In this document: one piece after another, positions 24,970-34,050 of the stretch
Numbering within the stretch: position 1 is the stretch's first letter
Layout of the letters: the number at the start of each line of letters is the position of its first letter
Assembly (NCBI RefSeq): GCF_000993805.1
Contig: NZ_CP009961.1
Coordinates: forward strand, 334,001 to 398,000
Source: Thermofilum uzonense
Lineage (GTDB): Archaea > Thermoproteota > Thermoprotei > Thermofilales > Thermofilaceae
Length of the DNA stretch: 64,000 nucleotides
Direction of reading: 5' to 3'
Position numbers and translations under genes: made by a program
The notes under the pieces: generated by a model
Databases searched by the model: none
What the model was told of the DNA's origin: nothing
Seen by the model: only the letters and a program-made list of their open reading frames with translations

Positions 24970-26814
24970 CTACAGTTTCACCCGATCCCACGGGGGCTCG
25001 ATCGCATCGAGGCGGTCGTGAGTAATGGGTCGAGCAAGCTCGCGCACATAGTCAGGGAACAAGGCGATATAGTTTTGGTAGCGGTAATCTCCAAGAATCA
25101 GCACGGCTTGATCTCTTGGTCCCCTGAGTGCCCTGCCCAAAGCCTGAGATGCTTTTCTTATCGCTGGATAAACGTACGCATAGAAGCGTCCTTTTTCCTC
25201 GCCGTAAAGCTTCTGGTAGTATTCAATATACAGTTTTGTCTTTGTCGTGGGTCTTTCGAAGGGTATGCCTACCAGGAAAACACACATAAGCTCCTCGCCA
25301 GGATAATCTGCTCCCTCAGCAAAGCGTCCCCCCATTGGCGCAACCAAAAGACCATTCCCGGTATTCGCAAGAGCCTTAAACCTTCGGAGCATCTCTGATG
25401 CCTCCACGCCCGTCATGTCCCGTCTCTCCTGGAAAACCTCATAGCCCAGACTCTCGGCTTTATCAAGGAGACCGGCCTGGACGAGCCTGGACTGCACTCT
25501 GTAACTTGCAGTAAAGACCGCTGTGTTCCGCTTTATCCTTGAAAGAGTCTTCACGATGGCTTTAACATACTTGTCAGCCATCTCGATGCTGAGCTCCTCT
25601 CCTCTAGTTGTGAGGTCTTTGACTAAATAAACTGATGCGTTGGTCTCATCGTAAGGGCTAGGAACAGTAATAACGTAATAGTCCCTGAGACCAATCGTCT
25701 CCGCAAAAGCCTCCACAGGAGCCAGGGTTCCAGACATAAAGATGACACGCTTGAATGACTTCCACACGCTTGAGAGTATCTCGCCAGCTCGCATGTCCCA
25801 TATGTTGAGGTAGATTCGTCCATTGAGTTTCTCAACTATGTGGGCTATGCCCTCAACTCCCTGAAGCTTCAGAGCCGTCTCAAAGAAGGTAGAAAAATGG
25901 TATAAACTCGACTGAGGTCTCTTCCCCTCCTTGAACCTCTTCTCCCTAATTCTTTCTCCTAACTCTAGTGCACGCACAAGCATTCTCTCATAATTTCCGG
26001 GTAGAAGTGATTCCGGGCTGAAGATATCGCTTTCCTCTTCCTCTAGTTTACCGTAACGCGTGAGAACCTCTCGGTGTACAGCCTCTATAAACTCAGCGAC
26101 CTCCTCGTCCTTTGCTTCCTCAGCCTCCCTGTAAGCACGCTCCATAGTACCCTCTGTTATCGTATCTCCCCCTAGGTTCAGGTTTTGAAGATTATGGGCC
26201 TCGTCTACTACGAGTATGGACTCCTTGAAGGGAAAGACTCCTTTGACACTCCAGCTCAGACTTTCATCAACAACGTAGTTGTAGCTCAATGAGATAACGT
26301 CTGCAACTCGTAGTAATTCACGCTGGAGGAAATAGGGGCATACGCCAATAGCACTCGCCGAACTGTATATCTCGGAGTAGGTTAAGGCGCCTTTATCTAT
26401 TAGAAGTTGAAGATCAACACCCTCCCTTAGCTTTTTATAGTAGGGACACCTACTCTTTTCGCGGCTACAAATATATGATACCTCTGAATAGTCAAGATTC
26501 TCCCCGAATCGCTTGGCAAGGAGACACATATCCTTTTTACCGCGGAGACCTAGAGCAACTAGCCTAACACCAGCTTTCTCCCTGAAAACTTTAAACTCTT
26601 CCACCGGTCGATCAGTTTCGCTACCCGTTCTCACAGCCCATACAATTCTTCCACCCTTCTCAAGGAAGGGGAGCAATGCATGTATTACTACAGGTGTCTT
26701 ACCGAAACCCGTGGGAGCCTCTAAAACTATGCTCTTTCTTTTAATCTGCTCTGATATTATCTTGGCTACTTCTAGTTGGTGTCTCCTTGGCTTATACGGG
26801 AAACGTGCAGTCAT
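24970..26814 (-). CDS. XPD/Rad3-family DNA helicase
   Basis: A superfamily 2 helicase of 614 residues. Walker A is APTGFGKT (33-40) and the DEAH box is VVDEAH (202-207). Between them, Cys97, Cys116, Cys123 and Cys159 are spaced like the four ligands of the XPD [4Fe-4S] cluster. Later motifs are FMSGTLAP, MGGRFAEGADYPGE and QALGRALRGPRD (motif VI). These enzymes unwind DNA 5' to 3' in repair. The length suits an archaeal XPD or a DinG-like relative. A gene of unknown function follows after 10 bases. Confidence 0.92.
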   Translation of the reverse strand: MTARFPYKPRRHQLEVAKIISEQIKRKSIVLEAPTGFGKTPVVIHALLPFLEKGGRIVWAVRTGSETDRPVEEFKVFREKAGVRLVALGLRGKKDMCLLAKRFGENLDYSEVSYICSREKSRCPYYKKLREGVDLQLLIDKGALTYSEIYSSASAIGVCPYFLQRELLRVADVISLSYNYVVDESLSWSVKGVFPFKESILVVDEAHNLQNLNLGGDTITEGTMERAYREAEEAKDEEVAEFIEAVHREVLTRYGKLEEEESDIFSPESLLPGNYERMLVRALELGERIREKRFKEGKRPQSSLYHFSTFFETALKLQGVEGIAHIVEKLNGRIYLNIWDMRAGEILSSVWKSFKRVIFMSGTLAPVEAFAETIGLRDYYVITVPSPYDETNASVYLVKDLTTRGEELSIEMADKYVKAIVKTLSRIKRNTAVFTASYRVQSRLVQAGLLDKAESLGYEVFQERRDMTGVEASEMLRRFKALANTGNGLLVAPMGGRFAEGADYPGEELMCVFLVGIPFERPTTKTKLYIEYYQKLYGEEKGRFYAYVYPAIRKASQALGRALRGPRDQAVLILGDYRYQNYIALFPDYVRELARPITHDRLDAIEPPWDRVKL

Positions 26815-26920
26815 TAAACAAACACTTCACATCCAATTACTCAAAACTAAAGTTTAACGCTCAGAACTTTGGAGATGTTCTACGGGAATACTGTAGGCAC
26901 GTCTGTAAACTCTACTGGCC

Positions 26921-27790
26921 TTAATATTTGGCTAGCTCACCCGTTTTCTTTGAGTTTTTCTCGATTAGATTAAGTAGAATAAATCCAGCCATATTTAGGA
27001 GGAGCGTCGACAATACAAGTATTATCCACTCACATTTGACGGGGATCAAAGTAGGCATTCCCAACGCGTGATACCTGAGAATTTCAGAGATGTAGGTGAA
27101 GGGCAGGATCATCGAGACAACACGAAGACTCTCCGGCAGGCTGGAAACCGGGTAAAAAACTCCCGAGATACCCAGTATTATGAATTGAAGGATGTTATTT
27201 AGAGGCCCCGCGTCCTTAAAGCGTAAGACGAGAGCCCCGTATAAGAGGCCGAAGCCCATCGAAGTGAATAGTCCAAGGAGAAGTACGAGTAGGACTGGAA
27301 GCGGGTCAAAGATGATGACCTGAATGTTAAAGAGAAGCTTGAAGAAAACGTAGGTATAGGCTATCGTTAAGGTTAAGCTGATGATGCGTGCGAAAATATT
27401 TCTAGCGAAAATCAACACTCTGTTCGCGTTTGTCAGGTAGATAAACTCTAGAGTACCCATTTGTTGTTCTCGGCGAATAGCCATTCCGAAGCTCCATAAG
27501 CCATATGAGACTATGTCCCAGAGGATCATAGCCCATAAGAAAGAGTTTAACACGAGGGGGTTGCTCCATTGACTTTTGGGTAGAAACATCAAAACCGGGA
27601 AGATTAAGAGAACGAGCCACGCGGGCGCAGTTATGATGTCAGCTATGATCCAGGCAGGGTATCTAAGGTAGATCTTCAGGGCTACTCTGGACACCCATGA
27701 GAGTTCTACAAGTAGCGCTCTAGGACCTTTAACGAACCTAGTATTTCGCGAGTTCTCCCTTACTACGAGCCTCGACCTCCCATCTCTCAT
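26921..27790 (-). CDS. ABC-2 type exporter permease (second subunit)
   Basis: A 289-residue membrane protein of the ABC-2 family with six predicted helices and the motif REQQMGTLEFIYLTNANRVL after helix 2. The ATG at 27790 has a near-perfect ribosome-binding site (GGGGAGGT, six-base spacing), so the 53-base overlap with the upstream permease gene is real. Both permeases end in the residues GELAKY but with different codons, so the tail is conserved at protein level. With its neighbours it forms a heterodimeric exporter. Cargo unknown. Confidence 0.88.
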   Translation of the reverse strand: MRDGRSRLVVRENSRNTRFVKGPRALLVELSWVSRVALKIYLRYPAWIIADIITAPAWLVLLIFPVLMFLPKSQWSNPLVLNSFLWAMILWDIVSYGLWSFGMAIRREQQMGTLEFIYLTNANRVLIFARNIFARIISLTLTIAYTYVFFKLLFNIQVIIFDPLPVLLVLLLGLFTSMGFGLLYGALVLRFKDAGPLNNILQFIILGISGVFYPVSSLPESLRVVSMILPFTYISEILRYHALGMPTLIPVKCEWIILVLSTLLLNMAGFILLNLIEKNSKKTGELAKY

Positions 27791-28577
27791 ATACAAACCT
27801 CCCCAGGATTAAGTAGAGTAGGCTAAGTCCCAGCATGATTGCAATTTTTTGTTGGAAGTCAAGGCTGGTGGCTGACACTTGAATTATTTGCCTGAGAAGC
27901 TGAGACGCATGTGTAGTTGGCAGTAGAGAGGCGGCAAGCCTGACTATGCCAGGGAAGACTTCCAACGGGTAGAAGAATCCCGATAACATTGCTATGAAAG
28001 AATTAATAGTGCTTGCAACAGCCCATACTTCCTTAAACCTCATAGTGAGAGCTGCCACCGCTAAGCCTATACCCGCTAGGGGGAGAAGACCGAGTAATAT
28101 AATTAGGGAAGCAACCAGCCAGTCGAGTGGGCTTAATAGCGAGCCCTGTAGTGCGACGACAACTGTCAAGTCGATAGTGAATACTATTAGGATGAGAATC
28201 GACTGTGCTACCGCGTGGAATATCCAGACGAGAATTGTGTTGTTCGGGGTCAGGTAGTGTAGTTCGAAGGTGCCCATGAGTTGTTCCTCACGAATTACAC
28301 TAGACATGTTCTCCACCATGATCATACTAGATATCATCAAGACTCCCCCTAGGGTAAAGTACAATAGTGGACTCTTGACCCCTGTGTTAACGGTAAAGTT
28401 GTCCAGGGCTGAGTATCCGGCCACAGCATAGCCTATACCCATGAAGAGCCATGACATCATGAATGGCATAGCCATAATCGTGAAAAGGCTTCCGACATAG
28501 CGTGTGAACAGTTTCGTCTCCTTCATCAAGATGCTGATAAACAAGGCTGCGTAGAGGAACCTAGGCCTGGCTCTCAA
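27738..28577 (-). CDS. ABC-2 type exporter permease (first subunit)
   Basis: A membrane protein of about 279 residues paralogous to the next permease: six helices, REEQLMGTFELHYLTPNNTI after helix 2, and a C-terminal GELAKY. I place the start at TTG 28577 because GGTGA lies five bases upstream; ATG 28607 would add ten residues (MYSFITLVKD) but has poor spacing. Either way it overlaps the end of the ATPase gene, showing tight coupling. It pairs with the downstream permease and the upstream ATPase. Confidence 0.86.
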   Translation of the reverse strand: MRARPRFLYAALFISILMKETKLFTRYVGSLFTIMAMPFMMSWLFMGIGYAVAGYSALDNFTVNTGVKSPLLYFTLGGVLMISSMIMVENMSSVIREEQLMGTFELHYLTPNNTILVWIFHAVAQSILILIVFTIDLTVVVALQGSLLSPLDWLVASLIILLGLLPLAGIGLAVAALTMRFKEVWAVASTINSFIAMLSGFFYPLEVFPGIVRLAASLLPTTHASQLLRQIIQVSATSLDFQQKIAIMLGLSLLYLILGRFVYERWEVEARSKGELAKY

Positions 28578-29565
28578 GTCTTTCACCAGTGTAATAAACG
28601 AATACATCCTCGAGAGTAGGCTCTATACTCTTCACACTAAGCATCTTATTGTCGGTCCTGAGTAGGTGTTCGAGCACCTCTCTCAGTGACCCTTTCTCGT
28701 CGAGTATTACCTTTAAATCAACTCTGCCCGCTGAAGGGTCAAGCCACTGATGAGCCATGCTAACCACCCCATCAAGACCTCTCAGAGTTTCAAATGCACC
28801 ATTATCTTTAACTCCAATCAACTCTATTTCAAGAATGCTTTTGCTTGATATTCTTCTCTTCAGATCTGAGGGAGAACCGACCGCCAGGATTTTTCCCTTA
28901 TTTATAATGGCAACTCGGTCTGACAGCACGTCGGCTTCAAACATGTTGTGTGTTGTCAGAAGCACTGTTTTGCCCTTTTTCTTTAGTTCCAAGATGATTT
29001 CCCGGATCTTCCTAGCAGAGTTCGGGTCTAAGCCTATTGTCGGCTCATCTAGGAAGAGTACAGGGGGGTCGTGAAGCAATGCCCTAGCGATGTTGAGCTT
29101 AGACTTCATACCCGTACTGTACTCTTCGACTAGTCTGTCAGCGTCCTCTTCAAGGCCGAGTAGAGATAACAACTCATCAACCCTATCTTTAGCCCAGCCG
29201 GGCTCAAGATGGTAAAGACTTGCAAAGTAGAGGAGGTTTTCCCTGCCGCTGAGCTTCCAGTAGAAGCCGCGGTCACTGTAAAGGCTTACACCTATGCTTT
29301 CACGGACTTTTTCCGGCTCTCGAACTACATCGTATCCGTTGACGTAAGCCTCGCCTGAGTCCGGCAATAGGAGCGTGCTTAGGATCTTAATCATGGTTGT
29401 CTTACCGGCTCCGTTGGGACCCAGAAGGCCGAAAACTTCTCCAGAAGATATCTCAAACGAGACATTTTTCAGAGCCTCGACGACCTTCTTTCTACCCCTG
29501 TAAAATGAGGAACGCTCACGGCTTATGAAAGTCTTTGAGATGTTTCTCGCTTCAACTGCAAGCAC
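28561..29565 (-). CDS. ABC exporter ATPase (drug-resistance/DrrA-like)
   Basis: A 334-residue ATPase with Walker A GPNGAGKTTM, signature EYSTGMKSKLNIARAL, Walker B VLFLDEPTIGLDPNS and LLTTHNMFEAD. A C-terminal extension of about 100 residues ends in SIEPTLEDVFVYYTGE, as in DrrA/CcmA-type exporters. The GTG start has GGTGGAG upstream. It is divergent from the PadR gene and shares its short intergenic region, so PadR control is likely. First gene of the ATPase-permease-permease unit. Confidence 0.92.
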   Translation of the reverse strand: MLAVEARNISKTFISRERSSFYRGRKKVVEALKNVSFEISSGEVFGLLGPNGAGKTTMIKILSTLLLPDSGEAYVNGYDVVREPEKVRESIGVSLYSDRGFYWKLSGRENLLYFASLYHLEPGWAKDRVDELLSLLGLEEDADRLVEEYSTGMKSKLNIARALLHDPPVLFLDEPTIGLDPNSARKIREIILELKKKGKTVLLTTHNMFEADVLSDRVAIINKGKILAVGSPSDLKRRISSKSILEIELIGVKDNGAFETLRGLDGVVSMAHQWLDPSAGRVDLKVILDEKGSLREVLEHLLRTDNKMLSVKSIEPTLEDVFVYYTGERLESQA

Positions 29566-29625
29566 TCAGCTCCACCTGTACACTCTTAACAGCTATCCCA
29601 GTGAACGTTTTTAAATGAGTATCGG

Positions 29626-29640
29626 TATCGGAAACCGATA
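29626..29640. promoter_or_regulatory. PadR operator 1: TATCGG-AAA-CCGATA
   Basis: A perfect 6-3-6 palindrome, with an extra TATCGG half-site directly before it at 29620. It lies between the TATA-like TTTTTAAAT (29608-29616) and the padR start, over the expected transcription start, and also within reach of the divergent exporter promoter. The same arms recur at 30095-30109. Confidence 0.75.
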
Positions 29641-29644
29641 TACG

Positions 29645-30070
29645 ATGCACATGTATTTGACCAGGTTTGCTCGCAACCCTTTGCGTGTTTTAGTCTTGAC
29701 TCTATTGAGAAACAGGCCCATGAGCGGGATAGAGATAATAAACCAAGTCGAACTTATAACAGGTGGATTATGGAGGCCCTCTCCGGGAAGTGTTTATCCT
29801 CTACTTCGTGAACTCGAAAATGAGGGCCTAATAGAGCACACTATTGTTAATGGACAAAAATTATACAGCTTGACGGATAAAGGCCTCGTTGAAGTCGAGG
29901 AGTGTGGTCTCGGAATTAAACCGGCCACAATAGAGGATGTGATCAGAGTGATAGAAGGCTATGTTGATTTCCTAAAGGATTACGTTGCACAGAACAAGCT
30001 AAACAAAGAAGCTAAGGAGAAATTGATGAGGATAATGAAAGAGCTCGAGAACGTGGCTTCAAATTCATAA
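29645..30070 (+). CDS. PadR-family transcriptional regulator
   Basis: A winged-helix repressor of about 141 residues. LRVLVLTLLRNRPMSGIEII followed by GGLWRPSPGSVYPLLRELENEGLIEH is the PadR DNA-binding domain, and a C-terminal helix (VDFLKDYVAQNKLNKEAKEKL) should dimerise. I take ATG 29645 as start (ATG 29651 also possible); the frame from 29615 would run through the operator and TATA region. PadR proteins repress efflux genes and release DNA on ligand binding. Palindromic sites lie on its own promoter and on the next operon's promoter, and the divergent exporter shares the region. Confidence 0.9.
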   Translation: MHMYLTRFARNPLRVLVLTLLRNRPMSGIEIINQVELITGGLWRPSPGSVYPLLRELENEGLIEHTIVNGQKLYSLTDKGLVEVEECGLGIKPATIEDVIRVIEGYVDFLKDYVAQNKLNKEAKEKLMRIMKELENVASNS

Positions 30071-30094
30071 GATTTATTAATCTACCGTCGCTTG

Positions 30095-30109
30095 TATCGG
30101 TGTCCGATA
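30095..30109. promoter_or_regulatory. PadR operator 2: TATCGG-TGT-CCGATA
   Basis: The arms are identical to operator 1 with a different three-base spacer. It overlaps the start of the CARDB-protein gene and lies about 25 bases below the TATA-like GATTTATTAA at 30071-30080, a position that would block initiation. Confidence 0.75.
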
Positions 30110-31716
30110 TGAGGAAAAACATCATCAGGGAGAGTAAGGTGAGCCGCCCAGCCGTATTCCTACTTATTATCCTCTCAACTATCGCCGTACAAGGGGTATA
30201 TTCTGCCCCTATTCCTCAAGCTTCACAATCTAGCACTAGGACTGGAGCCACTTATATCTTCACGATAGAAAGCATAAGCGTAGTGGACCTTTCAGGAACT
30301 ACAAAGACAGTTACTGTCGCCGTAACATATTACGGTAGGTATACCCTTTTAGGCTCAAGCATTTCACTTCAGCCACAGTGTAACGCCTCTGTGCTTTCAG
30401 GTCAGCCAGTCCTATTAGGGTCTTGGAGGCCTGGCACGACAAAGATAGCAACCTTCACGGTTGACGGTACGAACGCTACGACTCATTGCCCGGTAGGGAT
30501 ACTTGTCAGCTGGCAGGATAGCTGGGATGACGCTTATGGTATGAACACCCAGATGGGAGGATCTACTTTGATAAACACGGAGCTTGTTGCGTGCTGGCTC
30601 ACCGATCCGAGAGTAAGCGTAAGTCCTCAAATGGTTTACATGAATACCATAAACAGCGCTGTGATAGAGATCGCTAACCAGGGGATCTCTGACATGCGAG
30701 ATGTCACTGTGAGTATAAATGGTCAGGGAGTAACCCTGTTAAACATTACTGTCCCATTATCTTATAATGTCGGCTTACTTGCAGGAGGCTCAAGGATACG
30801 TATACCCTTGCAGCTTGTTCCACAATCCAGCTTTCCAGCGTTATTAGTTACTTTATCATACGTAGACTGTACGGGTAATGCAAGGTCGTCTACCTTCAAC
30901 ATACCGCTTTACGCTACCCAGGGTCAGAGCATAATAGTGATCCCTGATCCTGCAACAGTTACCGCCGGGGCGACAAACAAGATAACGCTAAGGGTGGTAA
31001 ATCTCGGCTCGATCACCGCGAAAAACCTGCAGGTCATACTCAACCTTCAGGGATCTCCCTTGGCAATTACACCCTCCGTACTGGGGATTGGAGACTTAAA
31101 CCCCGGTGAGATCAAGACATTCCCTGTAAGGGTAGAGGTACCCAGCACCGCCTCAACGAGCACACCTGTATCCTACCAAGCAATATATAACACGCCTGGC
31201 AGCGGCCTAACCTACACCCAGGGATCATTCACCTTATTCATTCTTCAAAGGTCGTCGGTAACCATCACGTCGATTGAGGTTGTCCCTCAAACAGTTGAGG
31301 TGGGCTCTAACGTTGTGTTTGCCTTGAGCCTCATAAACGACGGAACCTACCCGGTCTACGCCGTAAACGTCTCAGCATACCCTGGTGAAGGCCTCGTCTC
31401 GTCAAGGACACTTTACACTTACCTTGGCCAGCTAAACCCACAGGTTCTGACGAGCGTACCTTTCTCGTTCAAAGCACTAAAAGAAGGCGACTACGAGGTT
31501 CGATTCCTGGTTACATACGTTGATGCCTATGGTAACAAGGGCTCTGCGGAACGTGTGTCCTTCGTCAAGGTAGTTAAACCCTCCGCGTCGACAACCAGCT
31601 CGCCCCGGACTTCCGCCAACCCCACCTCGTTGCTCCTAGGTGGATTATTCCTCCTATTAGTCGCTTTGGGCGTTTACCTTTATAAGCGTAGGTCAAAGAA
31701 GGGTGCCGGGAGTTGA
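30109..31716 (+). CDS. Secreted CARDB/NEW3-repeat protein with C-terminal anchor
   Basis: A 535-residue surface protein. The N-terminus has a signal peptide (AVFLLIILSTIAVQGVYSA). The body contains about three Ig-like CARDB/NEW3-type repeats, each with the pattern of a long strand followed by GVGDLNPGE-like turns (LGIGDLNPGEIKTFPVRVEV; TIDSEVVPQTVEVGSN-like third repeat). The C-terminus has a Ser/Thr/Pro segment, one transmembrane helix and KRRSKKGAGS. The start is ATG 30109; GTG 30100 is possible. The stop overlaps the permease start by four bases. It is likely an extracellular partner of the MacB-type transporter that follows. Confidence 0.82.
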   Translation: MRKNIIRESKVSRPAVFLLIILSTIAVQGVYSAPIPQASQSSTRTGATYIFTIESISVVDLSGTTKTVTVAVTYYGRYTLLGSSISLQPQCNASVLSGQPVLLGSWRPGTTKIATFTVDGTNATTHCPVGILVSWQDSWDDAYGMNTQMGGSTLINTELVACWLTDPRVSVSPQMVYMNTINSAVIEIANQGISDMRDVTVSINGQGVTLLNITVPLSYNVGLLAGGSRIRIPLQLVPQSSFPALLVTLSYVDCTGNARSSTFNIPLYATQGQSIIVIPDPATVTAGATNKITLRVVNLGSITAKNLQVILNLQGSPLAITPSVLGIGDLNPGEIKTFPVRVEVPSTASTSTPVSYQAIYNTPGSGLTYTQGSFTLFILQRSSVTITSIEVVPQTVEVGSNVVFALSLINDGTYPVYAVNVSAYPGEGLVSSRTLYTYLGQLNPQVLTSVPFSFKALKEGDYEVRFLVTYVDAYGNKGSAERVSFVKVVKPSASTTSSPRTSANPTSLLLGGLFLLLVALGVYLYKRRSKKGAGS

Positions 31717-32903
31717 GATTCTCGGAGTACTTCTATTTGGCTTTCACAAGTCTAAAGGAGAAACGCGGAAGGGCGATCGGCGCAATAATCGGGGTCACAA
31801 TAGCTGTCCTAGCCCTGAGCCTAGCGTTGGGAATAGGCGAGAGCTTTCAGAAAACCTTTGTGGAACAGCTTCAGAGGACAATAGCCGCTAACAGTATAAT
31901 CGTGACAGGCGGGTATACAGGAGGTTTCAGCGACGCGGACATAGCCTACTTTAAAAGGATACCCGGCGTGAAGGACGCCTTTGGACTTGCAACTACTACT
32001 GGTGTTACGATCACATCTTCCGGCGAGCAACCAGTCACCTTGGTGGCTATAGACCCTCAACGCCTGCCCGATTTCCTTGGCGTCTCAGATATGCGTCAAG
32101 TAGTGGCTGAGGGGTCTACACAGCCGAGCGGGCTAGGCGTACTCGTATCATACAACCTTTGGAGTGACCCGAATACGGGGCAAAGGATCCTGGACGTCGG
32201 CTCCCCTCTCGTGGTACGTATCAAGTCAAAGAGCATCCAGCTAGTGGTTTCAGGTCTCATGGTTCAGTCTTCAAGCATGATGGGGGGCTCGGTGGGGCCT
32301 CCAAGCGGTACTGCCTATATATACATGGATCCATCCACCTACTTTACCTATGTTTCCAACACTAGAAACTATGCAGCGGTTATAATATTGGTTGGGGATC
32401 TATCAAGGCTGGATCAGATAACAAAGGAAGTTAGGGCGGTTGCCCCTCCCGGATCCAATATAATTTCTGCGGCTTCCATGGTGAGCCAGTTCACGGCACT
32501 TGTAGGAGCCCTTGAGACTTTCATCGGATTGGTCTCGGCTGTCGGCATGGGTGTGACAGCCCTCTGGATATTTGACAGCACAACAATCAGTGTTGTTCAG
32601 AGGACAAAGGAGATAGGCATATTGAAGGCGCTGGGCTACACGAGTTTGGACGTGCTCATAATATTCCTTCTCGAGGCTATCATAATATCAACAATTGGAA
32701 TAGTGATAGGTCTCTCACTTGCCCTGATTCTCTCAATGTTTGTAAAAATACCTATGTTTACCCTTCAAATAGGGCTGACGCTCACGCCAAGCGTCGTGGC
32801 TCTCTCTTCACTTCTACCTCTCTTCATGAACGCGCTCGCAGCATATATCCCTTCACGTAGAGGGGCTTCCCTTAACCCTGTGGAGGCGCTCAGGTATGAG
32901 TGA
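31713..32903 (+). CDS. MacB/FtsX-type ABC exporter permease
   Basis: A 396-residue permease with the MacB layout: an N-terminal helix after SLKEKRGRAIGAIIGVTIAV, a large extracellular domain (about 50-260), then three helices with the FtsX core ([40 protein letters not shown] at the end). Such proteins act as mechanotransmitters and do not always pass cargo through the membrane. It starts GTTGAG-adjacent to the CARDB stop with a four-base overlap and overlaps the ATPase gene by eight bases at its end. Part of the PadR-linked operon. Confidence 0.9.
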   Translation: MRFSEYFYLAFTSLKEKRGRAIGAIIGVTIAVLALSLALGIGESFQKTFVEQLQRTIAANSIIVTGGYTGGFSDADIAYFKRIPGVKDAFGLATTTGVTITSSGEQPVTLVAIDPQRLPDFLGVSDMRQVVAEGSTQPSGLGVLVSYNLWSDPNTGQRILDVGSPLVVRIKSKSIQLVVSGLMVQSSSMMGGSVGPPSGTAYIYMDPSTYFTYVSNTRNYAAVIILVGDLSRLDQITKEVRAVAPPGSNIISAASMVSQFTALVGALETFIGLVSAVGMGVTALWIFDSTTISVVQRTKEIGILKALGYTSLDVLIIFLLEAIIISTIGIVIGLSLALILSMFVKIPMFTLQIGLTLTPSVVALSSLLPLFMNALAAYIPSRRGASLNPVEALRYE

Positions 32904-33627
32904 GATAATTATCCTTGAGCATGTATCCAAAATATACAATAGCGCCTCAGGCCCCGTAATTGCAGTAAACGATGTTTCAATGAGCGTGAGACAAGGAGAG
33001 TTTTTTGCAATAGTGGGGCCAAGTGGTAGCGGAAAAACCACCATGTTACACCTTATAGGGGGTCTCGACCGGCCTACCAGCGGGAAAATAATAGTCGCTG
33101 GGAGGGAGATTTCTAGCCTCAGGAGCGATGAGTCGCTGAGCCGATACAGGAACGAGATCGTAGGCTTCGTATTCCAGATGTTTTACCTGGTTCCTCGCTT
33201 GAAAGTGATCGAGAACGTCGAACTGCCCTTAATTAAAAAAGGAATCCAGAGGGATGAGAGGAGGAAAATGGCTCTAGAAGCCTTGAGAATGGTGGGTCTT
33301 GAGAGCGCTGCGCTTAAATACCCTACCCAGTTGAGTGGGGGAGAGCAGCAGCGAGTGGCCATAGCCAGAGCTATAGTCGGAAGGCCTAGGATACTTCTCG
33401 CGGACGAGCCCACGGGGAACCTAGACGCGAGGAACTCTCAGGTAATCATGGATGTCTTCAGGAAATTAAACCAGGAGTACGGCATAACCATTGTAATGGT
33501 TACTCACAACCTTGAGCTAATATGGTATTGTGACAGAGTGGCTAGGATGCAGAGCGGCTCGCTCGTAGATATTTATACTCCTGACACTTATGACCAGCTG
33601 ATCGTAAGCTTTGTCAAAAAATTATAG
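32896..33627 (+). CDS. MacB/LolD-type ABC exporter ATPase
   Basis: A 243-residue ATPase: Walker [13 protein letters not shown], the LolD-type Q-loop segment [16 protein letters not shown], signature [15 protein letters not shown], Walker [16 protein letters not shown] and MVTHNLEL. The ATG overlaps the end of the permease gene, so the CARDB protein, permease and ATPase form one transcript behind operator 2. It powers the FtsX-type permease. Its substrate, perhaps a peptide, lipid or surface component, is unknown. Confidence 0.93.
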   Translation: MSEIIILEHVSKIYNSASGPVIAVNDVSMSVRQGEFFAIVGPSGSGKTTMLHLIGGLDRPTSGKIIVAGREISSLRSDESLSRYRNEIVGFVFQMFYLVPRLKVIENVELPLIKKGIQRDERRKMALEALRMVGLESAALKYPTQLSGGEQQRVAIARAIVGRPRILLADEPTGNLDARNSQVIMDVFRKLNQEYGITIVMVTHNLELIWYCDRVARMQSGSLVDIYTPDTYDQLIVSFVKKL

Positions 33628-33636
33628 CTTTAGCAA

Positions 33637-33975
33637 TCAAGGCTGGGAAAAGTACCTATCCAACCCCATTCTCCTACTCCCTCTCAGACCTTCCGCTACC
33701 TGTTCAGTAAGCTGTTCCCAGGAGAGGCTCCCATCTATAGCCCATCTCGCGATTAGACCAGTATAAGACTTCAGGAATGAGAGGAAGCGCGGCCAGGAGA
33801 TTCCTTGCCTTCTAAGCTCTGGTCCCCAGTACTCCCACAGGTATCGGGCGAGTATGCTTCCGCTCCACACGGCTAAGCCCAGAGCTCTATTGCCGAGCTC
33901 TTTACTTAGAGCTTTGTAAAGCTCAGATATTCTCAACTTTATCTCTACAGGCTCTGGAGGCTGAGCTAGGCTCAA
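33637..33975 (-). CDS. Small protein of unknown function
   Basis: I do not recognise this 112-residue protein. It starts best at TTG 33975, seven bases after AGGAG; the open frame reaches TTG 34008. It is helical, with several Trp (LAVWSGSILARYLWEYWG, ISWPRFLSFLKS, LIARWAIDGSLSWEQL) and ends MGLDRYFSQP. There is no signal peptide or clear membrane segment. It converges on the MacB-type ATPase gene with nine bases between the stops and is divergent from nothing obvious. A TATA-like AAAAAATAATATTAG lies upstream. Low confidence in function, moderate in being a gene. Confidence 0.6.
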   Translation of the reverse strand: MSLAQPPEPVEIKLRISELYKALSKELGNRALGLAVWSGSILARYLWEYWGPELRRQGISWPRFLSFLKSYTGLIARWAIDGSLSWEQLTEQVAEGLRGSRRMGLDRYFSQP

Positions 33976-34050
33976 TACCTTTCTCCTGGTTTTAATTATG
34001 TATAGCAAGCTAATATTATTTTTTCATTAAACTATATTCGTCTTAAAAAT

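Noticed and set aside
30415-30630. Minus-strand ORF within the CARDB protein gene
   Set aside because: Shadow of the real gene, with no start signal or motif.
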